A stretch of DNA of 64,000 bases, taken from positions 434,001-498,000 of the forward strand of contig NZ_PXNS01000001.1 in assembly GCF_003045775.1 (NCBI RefSeq), in the 5' to 3' direction. Both the position numbers and the translations under genes were made by a program. This DNA comes from Halomonas litopenaei. Lineage in GTDB: Bacteria; Pseudomonadota; Gammaproteobacteria; Pseudomonadales; Halomonadaceae. Shown here in pieces: positions 1-8,698 of this stretch. Below the pieces are notes generated by a model. It worked only from the letters and a program-made list of their open reading frames with translations, had not been told where the DNA came from and ran no database searches. How positions within the stretch are numbered: position 1 is the stretch's first letter; each line of letters opens with the position of its first letter.

Positions 1-1338
1 GTCGATCAGGCTCCAGACCAGCGCCACCAGGGCGGTGATGACCAGCAGGTTCAACACGAAGCGATGGGCCACCTGCTCGGCCAGGCGGGCGATACGTGGA
101 CGATGGGCGAAGGCACGGTCGGTAAGATCGAGAATGCCGGCGGCGCGGGTATCGTCGCCGACGCGGGTGACCATCACTTCGATCGGGCTGTCCATGCACA
201 GGGTACCTGCGTGCACGGCATCTCCCTGGCGACGCAGGCGGGGCAGCGATTCGCCGGTCAGCAGCGACTCGTCGATCTGGGCAAGGCCCGAGGTCAGGGT
301 GCCGTCCGCGGGAATCTGGGCGCCGGGGCTGACCCGAACCCGGTCACCCGGGACCAGCTGACTGGCGGGGATGACGCGTTCATCGCCCTGCTCGTCGAGG
401 CGCACCGCGGCACTCGGCAGCGCGCTGGCCAGGGCATTGCCGCTGCGGCCGTAGTGGGTACGGGCGCGAGACTCCAGGTAGCGTCCGAACAGCAGGAAGA
501 AGGTGAACATGCTGACCGAGTCGAAGTAGCGGTCCCCGGAGTCGCTCACGACCGACCAGGTGCTGGCGACGAAGGCACCACCGATGGCCAGCGCCACCGG
601 CACATCCATGCCCAGCACGCGGGTTCGCAGATCGCGCAGGGCGCCGACAAAGAAGGGTTGGGCCGAGTACAGTACCACCGGAGTGGTCAGCGCCAGCGAT
701 AGCCAGGCAAACAGACGCTCGAACTCGGTGCTGAGATCACCGCCGTCGACGTAGTGCGGGATGGAAAACATCAGCACCTGCATCATGCCGACTGCCGCCA
801 CGATCAGGCGCCTTATCATCTGGCGCGACTGTTGCTTGAGCCGCTGCTGGGCCTGGTCCGGCTCGTAGGGCTGGGAGGGATAGCCAATGGCGGCCATCTC
901 GGCCAGCAGGCGCGACAGCGACAGGCGTTCGGGATCCCAGCGCACCTGAAGGCGGTGCTGGGAAAGATTGACAGCGCAGCTCTCCAGGCCGTCGAGGGCA
1001 TTCAGGCGGTGTTCGATCAGCCAGGCGCAGGCGGCGCAGGTGATGCCATCCACCGCCAGGGTCGCTACCTTGGTGTCGCCATCCTGACGCACGAAACGAT
1101 CCTGCAGGCCCGGATCGTCGAATACCTGATAGCGGGCCTCGTCGGCGGGTGTCGGCGATGGGCGCTCCGGCAGGGCGGTGCGAAAGCGATAGTAGCTGTC
1201 CAGGCCGCCGCCGACGATGGCCTGGGCCACCGCCTCGCAGCCCGGGCAGCACAGCGGATGGCGCTGGCCATCCAGGGTGATCGACCAGGGTGCTGTGGCC
1301 TCCACCGGGGCGCCACAGTGGTAGCACGAGGCCGCCAT
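1..1338 (-). CDS. ccoI: Copper-transporting P-type ATPase CcoI/FixI, N-terminal part (cut by window edge)
   Basis: The open minus-strand frame begins with ATG at 1338 and runs off the left edge, so 446 residues are visible. It begins with a Cys-rich metal-binding region (CYHCG at residues 5-9, CCPGC at 30-34), then an HMA-like domain with the CAACA copper motif near residue 100. Membrane segments follow, then an actuator domain with the TGES motif near residue 360. The CPC transport motif and the DKTGT phosphorylation site would lie beyond the edge. CcoI exports or delivers Cu to the cbb3 oxidase. Its ATG overlaps the fixH stop (TGATG), so the two are translationally coupled. Family assignment is firm; completeness cannot be judged. 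Confidence 0.93.
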   Translation of the reverse strand, partial: MAASCYHCGAPVEATAPWSITLDGQRHPLCCPGCEAVAQAIVGGGLDSYYRFRTALPERPSPTPADEARYQVFDDPGLQDRFVRQDGDTKVATLAVDGITCAACAWLIEHRLNALDGLESCAVNLSQHRLQVRWDPERLSLSRLLAEMAAIGYPSQPYEPDQAQQRLKQQSRQMIRRLIVAAVGMMQVLMFSIPHYVDGGDLSTEFERLFAWLSLALTTPVVLYSAQPFFVGALRDLRTRVLGMDVPVALAIGGAFVASTWSVVSDSGDRYFDSVSMFTFFLLFGRYLESRARTHYGRSGNALASALPSAAVRLDEQGDERVIPASQLVPGDRVRVSPGAQIPADGTLTSGLAQIDESLLTGESLPRLRRQGDAVHAGTLCMDSPIEVMVTRVGDDTRAAGILDLTDRAFAHRPRIARLAEQVAHRFVLNLLVITALVALVWSLID

Positions 1339-1859
1339 CAGAGTCCCGGTGTCAGGCGCACGGAGGTCTCCCGCGGGAACTTTGCCTCGCCGGTCAGGCG
1401 CCATTCAGGCTGTCCTGACGCGCCTTCTGCGTGGGGCTGCAGCTGTAGGTACCAGCGATAGCGCAGATTGCGCTCGAGGGTGCCGACATAGTGGCCTGCA
1501 CGGGTGTGGGTCAGCACCAGGGCCCGGTCGCGGGCGCCATCGGTGGGGAACTTCAGCGCCAGGTCCAGCCGTTGGGGGCGTTCGTCGCCATCGAGCGTTA
1601 CCACCACGTCGCCGGTGGTGGCGTCGATGCGCAGCTCGGCCGCCAGCCCCAGCGCCTCGGCACGTTGCTGCTTTTCAAGCTGGACGTTGATGGCCAGACC
1701 TTCCTTGTAGTAATCGTCCGGCACCGAACCGTCGAAGTAGCGGATCGAGAAGGCCAGGTAGACCATGCTGAAGGTGACCGACGACAGCAGCAGGGCGATC
1801 AGGAACCAGGGCCAGAACTGCTTGTACCAGGGCGGCACCTGGGGATCGGACAGGGACAT
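1338..1859 (-). CDS. ccoH: FixH/CcoH family cbb3 oxidase assembly protein
   Basis: This 173-residue protein has one N-terminal membrane segment (about residues 17-38, rich in W, F and L) followed by a periplasmic domain, which is the FixH/CcoH layout. FixH proteins help assemble or stabilise the cbb3 oxidase. The gene lies between ccoG and ccoI and overlaps both by one base (TGATG junctions), typical of the ccoGHIS cluster. The residues YKEGLAIN after the membrane helix resemble the conserved FixH segment. Assignment rests on that segment, topology and position. Confidence 0.9.
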   Translation of the reverse strand: MSLSDPQVPPWYKQFWPWFLIALLLSSVTFSMVYLAFSIRYFDGSVPDDYYKEGLAINVQLEKQQRAEALGLAAELRIDATTGDVVVTLDGDERPQRLDLALKFPTDGARDRALVLTHTRAGHYVGTLERNLRYRWYLQLQPHAEGASGQPEWRLTGEAKFPRETSVRLTPGL

Positions 1860-3277
1860 CAGGGGGTAACTCCTATAAAGCGGCTTTCACGTTCGATGGC
1901 CACGGACGGATCGTCCTCGGCGAGGACGCGAACGCTGATATCGGCACTGCGTTGTTCCATCTGATCAGGATTCACGCTCAAGGTCATCACCAGTTGGCGG
2001 GACTGGTTGGCGGGAACCTCGATGGCGGTGGTGTCGCTCTCGAGACCCTCGATGCCGGCTACCTCGATCACGTAGCGATGAGGGCGGTTGTCGAGGTTAC
2101 GCACGGTCATGGCGTAGGAGTTGGCGATGCGTCCATCGGTCAGTGTCTGGTAGAGCCGAGCGCGATCGCGCTCCACATCCACATCCAGCGGTGTGCGGTC
2201 GGCGATGGTCCAGACGAACAGGCCGATCATCACCACCAGGGCGACCAGGTAGCCGATCAGGCGTGGTCTCAACAGGTGGGTCTTGTTGCCGTCGAGGGCG
2301 TGCTCGGTGGTGTAACGCACCAGGCCACGGGGGTAGCCCATCTTGTCCATGACGCTGTCGCAGGCGTCGATGCAGGCGGCGCAGGTGATGCACTGGTACT
2401 GCAGACCGTCGCGGATATCGATGCCGGTCGGGCAGACCTGAACACAGAGGTCGCAGTCGATGCAGTGGCCAAGGCCCTGCTCTGCCGGGTCGGCGTTGCG
2501 CTTGCGCGGGCCGCGAGGCTCCCCGCGGTGGTAGTCGTAGGACACGATCAGGGTGTCGCGATCGAACATCACCGACTGGAAGCGGGCGTAGGGGCACATG
2601 TACAGGCAGACCTGCTCGCGCAGCCAACCGGCGTTCAGGTAGGTGAAGACGATAAAGAAGCCGACCCAGAAATAGGACCAGCCGCTGGCCGAGAGGGTGG
2701 CAAGATCCATCACCAGGCCACCGATCGGAGTGAAGTAGCCGACGAAGGTGATGCCGGTGGCCGCCGAGATGATCAGCCAGATGGCGTGCTTGGCGCTCTT
2801 GCGCCAGGCCTTGTCGGCGTCCCAGGAGCGCTTGTCGAGCTTGATGCGACGATTGCGCGGCCCCTCGATGCGGTGCTCAACCCAGATGAACAGGAAGGTC
2901 CAGACGCTCTGGGGGCAGGTGTAACCGCACCATACTCGACCGGCAAAGACGGTGATGAAGAACAGGCCGAAGGCGCAGATGATCAAAAGCCAGGACAGCA
3001 GCACGAATTCCTGGGGGTAGAAGGTGGCGGCGAAGATATGAAATTCGCGCCCCGGCAGATCAAACCAGACCGCCGGTCGATCACCCCAGGGAATCCAGGG
3101 CAGCAGCAGAAAACCGAGCATCAGCGCCCAGTTGGCGACCCGACGGACACGCTGGAACACGCCTTTGATCTCGCGTACGTAGATGTGCCGGCGGCTCTCG
3201 TACATGCTCTGGCTGTCGGGGGAATGGTGCGGCACCGCAGGGTCGGTGACGTCGTGGGCAGGGATCTTGTCGCTCAT
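1859..3277 (-). CDS. ccoG: Cytochrome c oxidase accessory protein CcoG (membrane FeS protein)
   Basis: This 472-residue membrane protein carries a CGYTCPQS motif near residues 116-123 and two ferredoxin-type 4Fe-4S clusters (CIDCDLCVQVCPTGID, then CITCAACIDACD at about 270-305). About five hydrophobic segments and a C-terminal beta-rich periplasmic domain complete the CcoG/RdxA layout. CcoG proteins are implicated in copper handling (Cu(II) reduction) for cbb3 maturation. The gene follows ccoP after 116 bp that contain a GC-rich hairpin (3341-3369) and overlaps fixH by one base. Confidence 0.95.
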   Translation of the reverse strand: MSDKIPAHDVTDPAVPHHSPDSQSMYESRRHIYVREIKGVFQRVRRVANWALMLGFLLLPWIPWGDRPAVWFDLPGREFHIFAATFYPQEFVLLSWLLIICAFGLFFITVFAGRVWCGYTCPQSVWTFLFIWVEHRIEGPRNRRIKLDKRSWDADKAWRKSAKHAIWLIISAATGITFVGYFTPIGGLVMDLATLSASGWSYFWVGFFIVFTYLNAGWLREQVCLYMCPYARFQSVMFDRDTLIVSYDYHRGEPRGPRKRNADPAEQGLGHCIDCDLCVQVCPTGIDIRDGLQYQCITCAACIDACDSVMDKMGYPRGLVRYTTEHALDGNKTHLLRPRLIGYLVALVVMIGLFVWTIADRTPLDVDVERDRARLYQTLTDGRIANSYAMTVRNLDNRPHRYVIEVAGIEGLESDTTAIEVPANQSRQLVMTLSVNPDQMEQRSADISVRVLAEDDPSVAIERESRFIGVTP

Positions 3278-3340
3278 GGCAGACTCACATCGCGTCGATG
3301 GGGCCGAAGCCCCAGTCTAGCGATTGACGGGTAGGTGGGT

Positions 3341-3369
3341 GGCGAGTGCGGCCAAGCGCCGCACTCGCC
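3341..3369. other. GC-rich hairpin between ccoP and ccoG
   Basis: An 11-bp perfect stem (GGCGAGTGCGG / CCGCACTCGCC) flanks a 7-base loop in the 116-bp ccoP-ccoG spacer. There is no T-tract on either side, so it is not a classical terminator. It could act as a processing or mRNA-stability element separating structural genes from accessory genes; that role is inference. Confidence 0.55.
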
Positions 3370-3393
3370 GCGGGAGCGATCCCGCTGGGGTCA

Positions 3394-4335
3394 CTACTGA
3401 CTCTGGTCCTGATTCTGGCTCAGACCATAGACATAGGCGGCGACCAGGTGGACCCGCTCCTCGCCGATGTAGGCGGCCTGCGCCGGCATATGGCCGTTGC
3501 GGCCGTTGCGCAGCGTCTGACGCACGGAGTCGGCCAGGCTCTGGCCCGGTGCCTGGTACAGCCAGCTGTCGTCGGTCAGATTGGGCGCGCCCAGCGCCTG
3601 GTTGCCGGTACCGTCAGGCATATGGCAGGCGGCACATACCGAGGTGAAGACGGCGCCGCCTTTTTCGGCACGTTCGGCGTCCTCGGCCTGGCCGGACAGC
3701 GACAGCACATGCTGGGTCAGGTTCTCGATATTGTCCGCGCCGAGCTGCTGCCATGACGGCATCAGGCCATTGCGTCCGTTGTTGATGGTGGTGACGATGT
3801 GCTCGGGCTCGCCGCCGTAGAGCCAGTCGTCGTCGGTCAGATTGGGGAAGCCGTAGCCGCCCTTGGCGTTGGAGCCGTGGCAGATGGCGCAGTTGTTGAG
3901 GAAGATGCGCTCGGCCACCTGCATGGCGTCACCGTCCTGGGCGAGTTCCGGGATGGGTACCTGCTGGTACTTCTCGAAGATCGGCGCAAAGCGCTCTTCG
4001 GCCTGGGCGACCTCTTCCTCCCACTGACCTTCCTGGCTCCAGCCCAGCACACCGGCGAAGTTGCCGAGGCCCGGATACAGCACCAGATAGCCCAGGGAGA
4101 AGATCACCGTGGCAACGTAGAGCTGAAACCACCAGCGAGGCAGCGGGTTGTCGTATTCGTCGATACCGTCGGCGGTGTGGCCGGTGGTCTCGACGGTGCC
4201 GTCGGCGTCAGGGCGCTTGTCGGTCTTGCGGTTGGCCCACAGAAGCCAGAACGCAAAGCCGATGGTGCCGAGCGTGATGACGATGATCCAGGCACTCCAG
4301 AAGCCTGAGAGGGCATCACCCCAAAGCGTATTCAT
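3394..4335 (-). CDS. ccoP: cbb3-type cytochrome c oxidase subunit III (dihaem cytochrome c)
   Basis: This 313-residue subunit has N-terminal membrane segments (one near residues 10-33, another near 70-90) and two class I cytochrome c domains. The haem motifs are CAICHG near residue 147 and CAACHM near residue 234. CcoP passes electrons from soluble cytochromes to CcoO and CcoN. Its start overlaps the ccoQ stop by four bases (ATGA). Length and two CXXCH motifs match the family. Confidence 0.97.
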   Translation of the reverse strand: MNTLWGDALSGFWSAWIIVITLGTIGFAFWLLWANRKTDKRPDADGTVETTGHTADGIDEYDNPLPRWWFQLYVATVIFSLGYLVLYPGLGNFAGVLGWSQEGQWEEEVAQAEERFAPIFEKYQQVPIPELAQDGDAMQVAERIFLNNCAICHGSNAKGGYGFPNLTDDDWLYGGEPEHIVTTINNGRNGLMPSWQQLGADNIENLTQHVLSLSGQAEDAERAEKGGAVFTSVCAACHMPDGTGNQALGAPNLTDDSWLYQAPGQSLADSVRQTLRNGRNGHMPAQAAYIGEERVHLVAAYVYGLSQNQDQSQ

Positions 4336-4544
4336 GTGTTCTTCTCTCCCCTGTCCTCTCGGGAATCGGCCTGTCGCTCGGCCGTGCGGTCACGATTCGG
4401 TTGTTCGTCGTCGTCGGCGAACGGCAGCTGCGCCGCCTGATCAAACTCGCGCTTGCGGCGGCTCGAGTAGGCCCAGGCCACCAGGCCCAGGAAGGCGATC
4501 AGCAGGATGCCGGTCAAGATGCCTCGAAAGGTTCCGATATCCAT
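4332..4544 (-). CDS. ccoQ: cbb3-type oxidase subunit CcoQ (FixQ)
   Basis: This 70-residue protein has one membrane helix (about residues 9-27), a basic SSRRKREFDQAAQLPF segment and an acidic, charged tail, the usual CcoQ form. CcoQ stabilises the cbb3 complex. It begins two bases after the ccoO stop and overlaps ccoP by four bases, so the three subunits are translationally linked. The motif after the helix is typical of the FixQ family. Confidence 0.93.
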   Translation of the reverse strand: MDIGTFRGILTGILLIAFLGLVAWAYSSRRKREFDQAAQLPFADDDEQPNRDRTAERQADSREDRGEKNT

Positions 4545-4546
4545 GG

Positions 4547-5164
4547 TTACGGGCTCTTCGCCGAGCTGGGCAACACCGTGCCAAGCTGCTGCAGGTAGGC
4601 GACCAGGGCGGTGATTTCACGCTCACCGCGGACCTCGCTGGTGGCGTTGGCGATCTGCTCGTCGGTGTAGGGCACGCCCAGTTTCTGAAGGGTGCGCATC
4701 TTGGCCGGGGTGTCCTCGCCGTCCAGGGTGTTCTCGAACAGCCAGGGGTAGGCCGGCATCACCGATTCGGGCACCACGTCCCGCGGGTTGTAGAGGTGGG
4801 CACGATGCCAGTCGTCACTGTAGCGACCGCCGACGCGGGCCAGGTCCGGGCCGGTGCGCTTGGACCCCCACAGGAAGTTGTGCTCGTAGACGGATTCACC
4901 GGCCACACTGTAGTGGCCATAGCGCTCGGTCTCGGCACGGAAGGGGCGAATCATCTGCGAATGACAGCCGACGCAGCCTTCGCGGCGATAGATGTCCCGG
5001 CCTTCCAGTTCCAGTGCGGACAGCGGCTCGAGGCCCTCGACCGGCTCCGTGGTCTGCTTCTGGAAGAACAGCGGTACGATCTCGGCCAGGCCACCGAAGC
5101 TGATCACCACCAGCACCAGTACCGCCATCAAACCGACGTTCTTTTCTATGATCTCGTGTTTCAT
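4547..5164 (-). CDS. ccoO: cbb3-type cytochrome c oxidase subunit II (monohaem)
   Basis: The chosen ATG at 5164 gives 205 residues beginning MKHEIIEKN, the usual CcoO start, rather than a longer upstream reading in the same frame that overlaps ccoN. One N-terminal membrane helix (about 11-33) is followed by a cytochrome c domain with the single haem motif CVGCHSQ near residue 65. Conserved [18 protein letters not shown] matches CcoO. It lies 23 bp after ccoN in the same transcript. Confidence 0.97.
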   Translation of the reverse strand: MKHEIIEKNVGLMAVLVLVVISFGGLAEIVPLFFQKQTTEPVEGLEPLSALELEGRDIYRREGCVGCHSQMIRPFRAETERYGHYSVAGESVYEHNFLWGSKRTGPDLARVGGRYSDDWHRAHLYNPRDVVPESVMPAYPWLFENTLDGEDTPAKMRTLQKLGVPYTDEQIANATSEVRGEREITALVAYLQQLGTVLPSSAKSP

Positions 5165-5187
5165 GTCAGTCTCGGTCCTTCGTTGAC

Positions 5188-6612
<1,425 letters not shown>

Positions 6613-6684
6613 GATCAGTTTCCCATCGATCGCGTAAAGGGGACGATCCCCCGGCCATAGTGCCTGCCCGGCAATTGCCTCAGA

Positions 6685-6698
6685 ATGATGCAGATCAA
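6685..6698 (-). promoter_or_regulatory. FNR/Anr-type binding site upstream of ccoN
   Basis: On the minus strand the site reads TTGAT-CTGC-ATCAT, matching the TTGAT-N4-ATCAA consensus at 9 of 10 positions. A possible -10 (CACTAT, 6657-6662) would put the start of transcription near 6650, leaving the box centre about 41 bp upstream, the class II activator position. It lies between ccoN and the divergent hydrolase gene. The site is seen; regulator identity and start site are inference. Confidence 0.75.
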
Positions 6699-6750
6699 CA
6701 ACCACTCAGAATTCTAGCCCAGCCTGGCAGTGAGAAGAACTTAGCCTCTG

Positions 6751-7488
6751 GTGGCAGTGAACTTTGGAAACTTTGCCGTGTCACAACTCGTTTTACCCGA
6801 CGCTTTTACTCAGGAATTCAGCCAGGCACTCGCCGCCGGGCACCGTGGCGAGTGGCAGGTGCCCGACCTGGCGCCGGTGATCCTGGAGGGACCACCTTGC
6901 CGAGACGTGTTGTTGCTGGCGCATGGGGCCGGTGCCGGACACGATTCACCCTTTTTGCTTGAATGGCGCGCGGCGCTGGCCCGGGCCGGCGTACAGACGC
7001 TGTCATTCGAGTTTGCCTACCTGCGCGAGATGCGTGCGGCGGGGCGTCGGCGGCCGCCGCCCAGGGTGGCTCGGCTGGTGGAAGAAATGCGCCTCTGGCG
7101 TGACGTTTTGTCGCAGGTGGTGCCGGGGACGCTGTGGCTCGGCGGCAAGTCCATGGGCGGTCGGGTGGCCAGTCTGCTGGCCGCCGAGGACGGTGCACCG
7201 GGGCTGGTGCTGGCCGGCTACCCCTTTCATCCCGTGGGCAAGCCCGAGCGCCTGCGTCTGGATCACTGGCCGTCGCTGGCTTGCCCTCTGGTGGTACTGC
7301 AGGGTACCCGGGACCCTTTCGGTACTCGCGACGAGGTGGCGGGCTATGAGTTGCCGGCGCATGCGCGTCTTGAATGGCTCGAGGATGGTGACCACGACTG
7401 GTCGCCGCGGCGCTTGAGTGGACTGTCGCGTCAGGACCTGATGGCTAAGGCGGCGCGCGCTACCGCGGACGCCATGAGCAAGTCGTGA
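6751..7488 (+). CDS. Alpha/beta hydrolase of the KANL3/Tex30-like family
   Basis: This 245-residue protein has the alpha/beta hydrolase layout: an oxyanion segment LLLAHGAGAGHDSPF near residues 53-67, a nucleophile elbow GGKSMGGR near 131-138 with the catalytic Ser, an Asp in QGTRDPFG near 189, and a C-terminal DGDHDW supplying His. The family contains small bacterial hydrolases with unknown substrate. The start is a GTG with only a weak ribosome site, so a start a few codons further in is possible. It is divergent from ccoN. No substrate can be assigned. Confidence 0.8.
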   Translation: MAVNFGNFAVSQLVLPDAFTQEFSQALAAGHRGEWQVPDLAPVILEGPPCRDVLLLAHGAGAGHDSPFLLEWRAALARAGVQTLSFEFAYLREMRAAGRRRPPPRVARLVEEMRLWRDVLSQVVPGTLWLGGKSMGGRVASLLAAEDGAPGLVLAGYPFHPVGKPERLRLDHWPSLACPLVVLQGTRDPFGTRDEVAGYELPAHARLEWLEDGDHDWSPRRLSGLSRQDLMAKAARATADAMSKS

Positions 7489-7621
7489 GCGCTTCTTTCT
7501 ACAAGGGTGGATATCACGGCGCTGTGGCGCCAGCCCTTGCGCCGTCTGGCTTTCGGCCCAAGTCGATGAATGCACGGGCAAAAGTCGGGACAAAAAAAAC
7601 GAGAAAGATGCGTGGAGCGCG

Positions 7622-7649
7622 TTGACATCCCCCGGATGTTCTGTAGAAT
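7622..7649 (+). promoter_or_regulatory. Sigma70 promoter of the tRNA cluster
   Basis: TTGACA (7622-7627) and TAGAAT (7644-7649) are separated by 16 bp and lie 19 bp upstream of the first tRNA-Val. The -35 is consensus. This probably drives the six-tRNA transcript. Confidence 0.85.
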
Positions 7650-7667
7650 GCAGCGCCACGTGACCAG

Positions 7668-7743
7668 GGGTGGTTAGCTCAGCTGGGAGAGCACCAGCCT
7701 TACAAGCTGGGGGTCACAGGTTCGAACCCTGTACCACCCACCA
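7668..7743 (+). tRNA. tRNA-Val (anticodon TAC)
   Basis: This 76-nt cloverleaf has acceptor arms GGGTGGT/ACCACCC, an anticodon stem CCAGC/GCTGG around CTTACAA, T-arm GGTTCGAACC, and an encoded CCA end. It is the first gene of the cluster. Confidence 0.97.
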
Positions 7744-7783
7744 TCATGAAAATGATGGATGGACACGTAGAGTAGAGAGCGCT

Positions 7784-7860
7784 GGACCGGTAGTTCAGTT
7801 GGTTAGAATGCCGGCCTGTCACGCCGGAGGTCGCGGGTTCGAGTCCCGTCCGGTCCGCCA
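7784..7860 (+). tRNA. tRNA-Asp (anticodon GTC), copy 1
   Basis: This 77-nt cloverleaf has acceptor arms GGACCGG/CCGGTCC, an anticodon loop with GTC, T-arm GGTTCGAGTCC and an encoded CCA. It is identical in sequence to three further copies in this cluster. Confidence 0.98.
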
Positions 7861-7889
7861 GCGTCTCTTCTCGAATTGGTCATCATTGC

Positions 7890-7966
7890 GGACCGGTAGT
7901 TCAGTTGGTTAGAATGCCGGCCTGTCACGCCGGAGGTCGCGGGTTCGAGTCCCGTCCGGTCCGCCA
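7890..7966 (+). tRNA. tRNA-Asp (anticodon GTC), copy 2
   Basis: Identical in sequence to copy 1, with an encoded CCA end. It is the second unit of the 106-bp tandem repeat. Confidence 0.98.
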
Positions 7967-7995
7967 GCGTCTCTTCTCGAATTGGTCATCATTGC

Positions 7996-8072
7996 GGACC
8001 GGTAGTTCAGTTGGTTAGAATGCCGGCCTGTCACGCCGGAGGTCGCGGGTTCGAGTCCCGTCCGGTCCGCCA
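7996..8072 (+). tRNA. tRNA-Asp (anticodon GTC), copy 3
   Basis: Identical in sequence to copies 1 and 2. It is the last unit of the tandem repeat; the sequence after it differs from the repeated spacer. Confidence 0.98.
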
Positions 8073-8135
8073 CGATGACAAGCCAAAGACGACGTCTTCA
8101 GGAAACTCGAGACATCGCACCGTGTGAAATAACGT

Positions 8136-8212
8136 GGGTGATTAGCTCAGTTGGTTAGAGCACCAGCCTCACATGCTGGGGGTCACTGGTTCGAATCCGG
8201 TATCACCCACCA
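8136..8212 (+). tRNA. tRNA-Val (anticodon CAC)
   Basis: This 77-nt cloverleaf has acceptor arms GGGTGAT/ATCACCC, an anticodon loop CTCACAT (CAC), T-arm GGTTCGAATCC and encoded CCA. It reads GTG codons, which are frequent in this GC-rich genome. Confidence 0.96.
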
Positions 8213-8215
8213 CGC

Positions 8216-8292
8216 GGACCGGTAGTTCAGTTGGTTAGAATGCCGGCCTGTCACGCCGGAGGTCGCGGGTTCGAGTCCCGTCCGGTCCGCCA
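8216..8292 (+). tRNA. tRNA-Asp (anticodon GTC), copy 4
   Basis: A fourth copy identical to the other tRNA-Asp genes begins only three bases after the CCA of tRNA-Val(CAC). The close spacing implies one co-transcribed, processed precursor. Confidence 0.97.
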
Positions 8293-8350
8293 GTTTCACT
8301 CGATCCAGTTCGCTGGAAAAGTCCGGTCCTGTTACCGGCGCTTATTTCGG

Positions 8351-8383
8351 AAGGCCCCGCTGCTACGCAGCGGGGCCTTTTTC
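8351..8383 (+). terminator. Rho-independent terminator after the tRNA cluster
   Basis: A 13-bp stem AAGGCCCCGCTGC / GCAGCGGGGCCTT with loop TAC is followed by a run of T. It ends the tRNA transcript. Confidence 0.93.
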
Positions 8384-8460
8384 GTGTGCGTCAGGTCAGC
8401 GGTGGTGGACGAGGGTTGCCTGGAGGGCTATGCAGAGAGCTGTTCCAGGAGGGCGATTCC

Positions 8461-8520
8461 AGGAGCTGTTTCAGGAGCTCTTTCAAGAGCTCTTTCAAGA
8501 GCTATCCCCGGAGCTGGCCA
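8461..8520 (+). repeat. Degenerate 12-bp tandem repeat upstream of fadH
   Basis: Five consecutive 12-bp units share the core GGAGCT or AGAGCT (AGGAGCTGTTTC, AGGAGCTCTTTC, AAGAGCTCTTTC, AAGAGCTATCCC, CGGAGCTGGCCA). It lies in the 315-bp gap between the tRNA terminator and fadH. No gene is seen in this gap (8384-8698). Confidence 0.85.
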
Positions 8521-8698
8521 GAAAGAAACCTTTGCCCGACGATGCGTTTTGCGCGCATTTTCATCGAGGGGGGTGGCAGAGGGTGGACTGCTATCATACA
8601 GTTGTTTGAAATTGGTCGATGAGTGGCGCCAATTGTGTGAGCGCGCCATCCGACACCGCCAACAACAACGCGCAGCCTGTGCTGCGAAGGACCGCCCC

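Larger units (their letters stand above)
7784..8072 (+). repeat. 106-bp tandem repeat (tRNA-Asp plus spacer), almost three units
   Basis: Three identical tRNA-Asp genes start at 7784, 7890 and 7996, a constant 106-bp period. The two 29-bp spacers (7861-7889 and 7967-7995) are also identical. This points to recent tandem duplication by unequal crossing over. Confidence 0.97.

Noticed and set aside
737-1327. 196-codon minus-strand frame overlapping ccoI
   Set aside because: It is an out-of-frame shadow; the true ccoI frame has CYHCG, CAACA and TGES motifs and is open to the edge.
3341-3369. Hairpin after ccoP as a full terminator
   Set aside because: No T-tract on either strand and ccoG, fixH and ccoI follow on the same strand with functional linkage.
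8231-8698. Upstream extension of the fadH frame
   Set aside because: It reads through a tRNA-Asp gene, a terminator and a repeat; GTG at 8699 with GAAGGA gives the normal FadH length.
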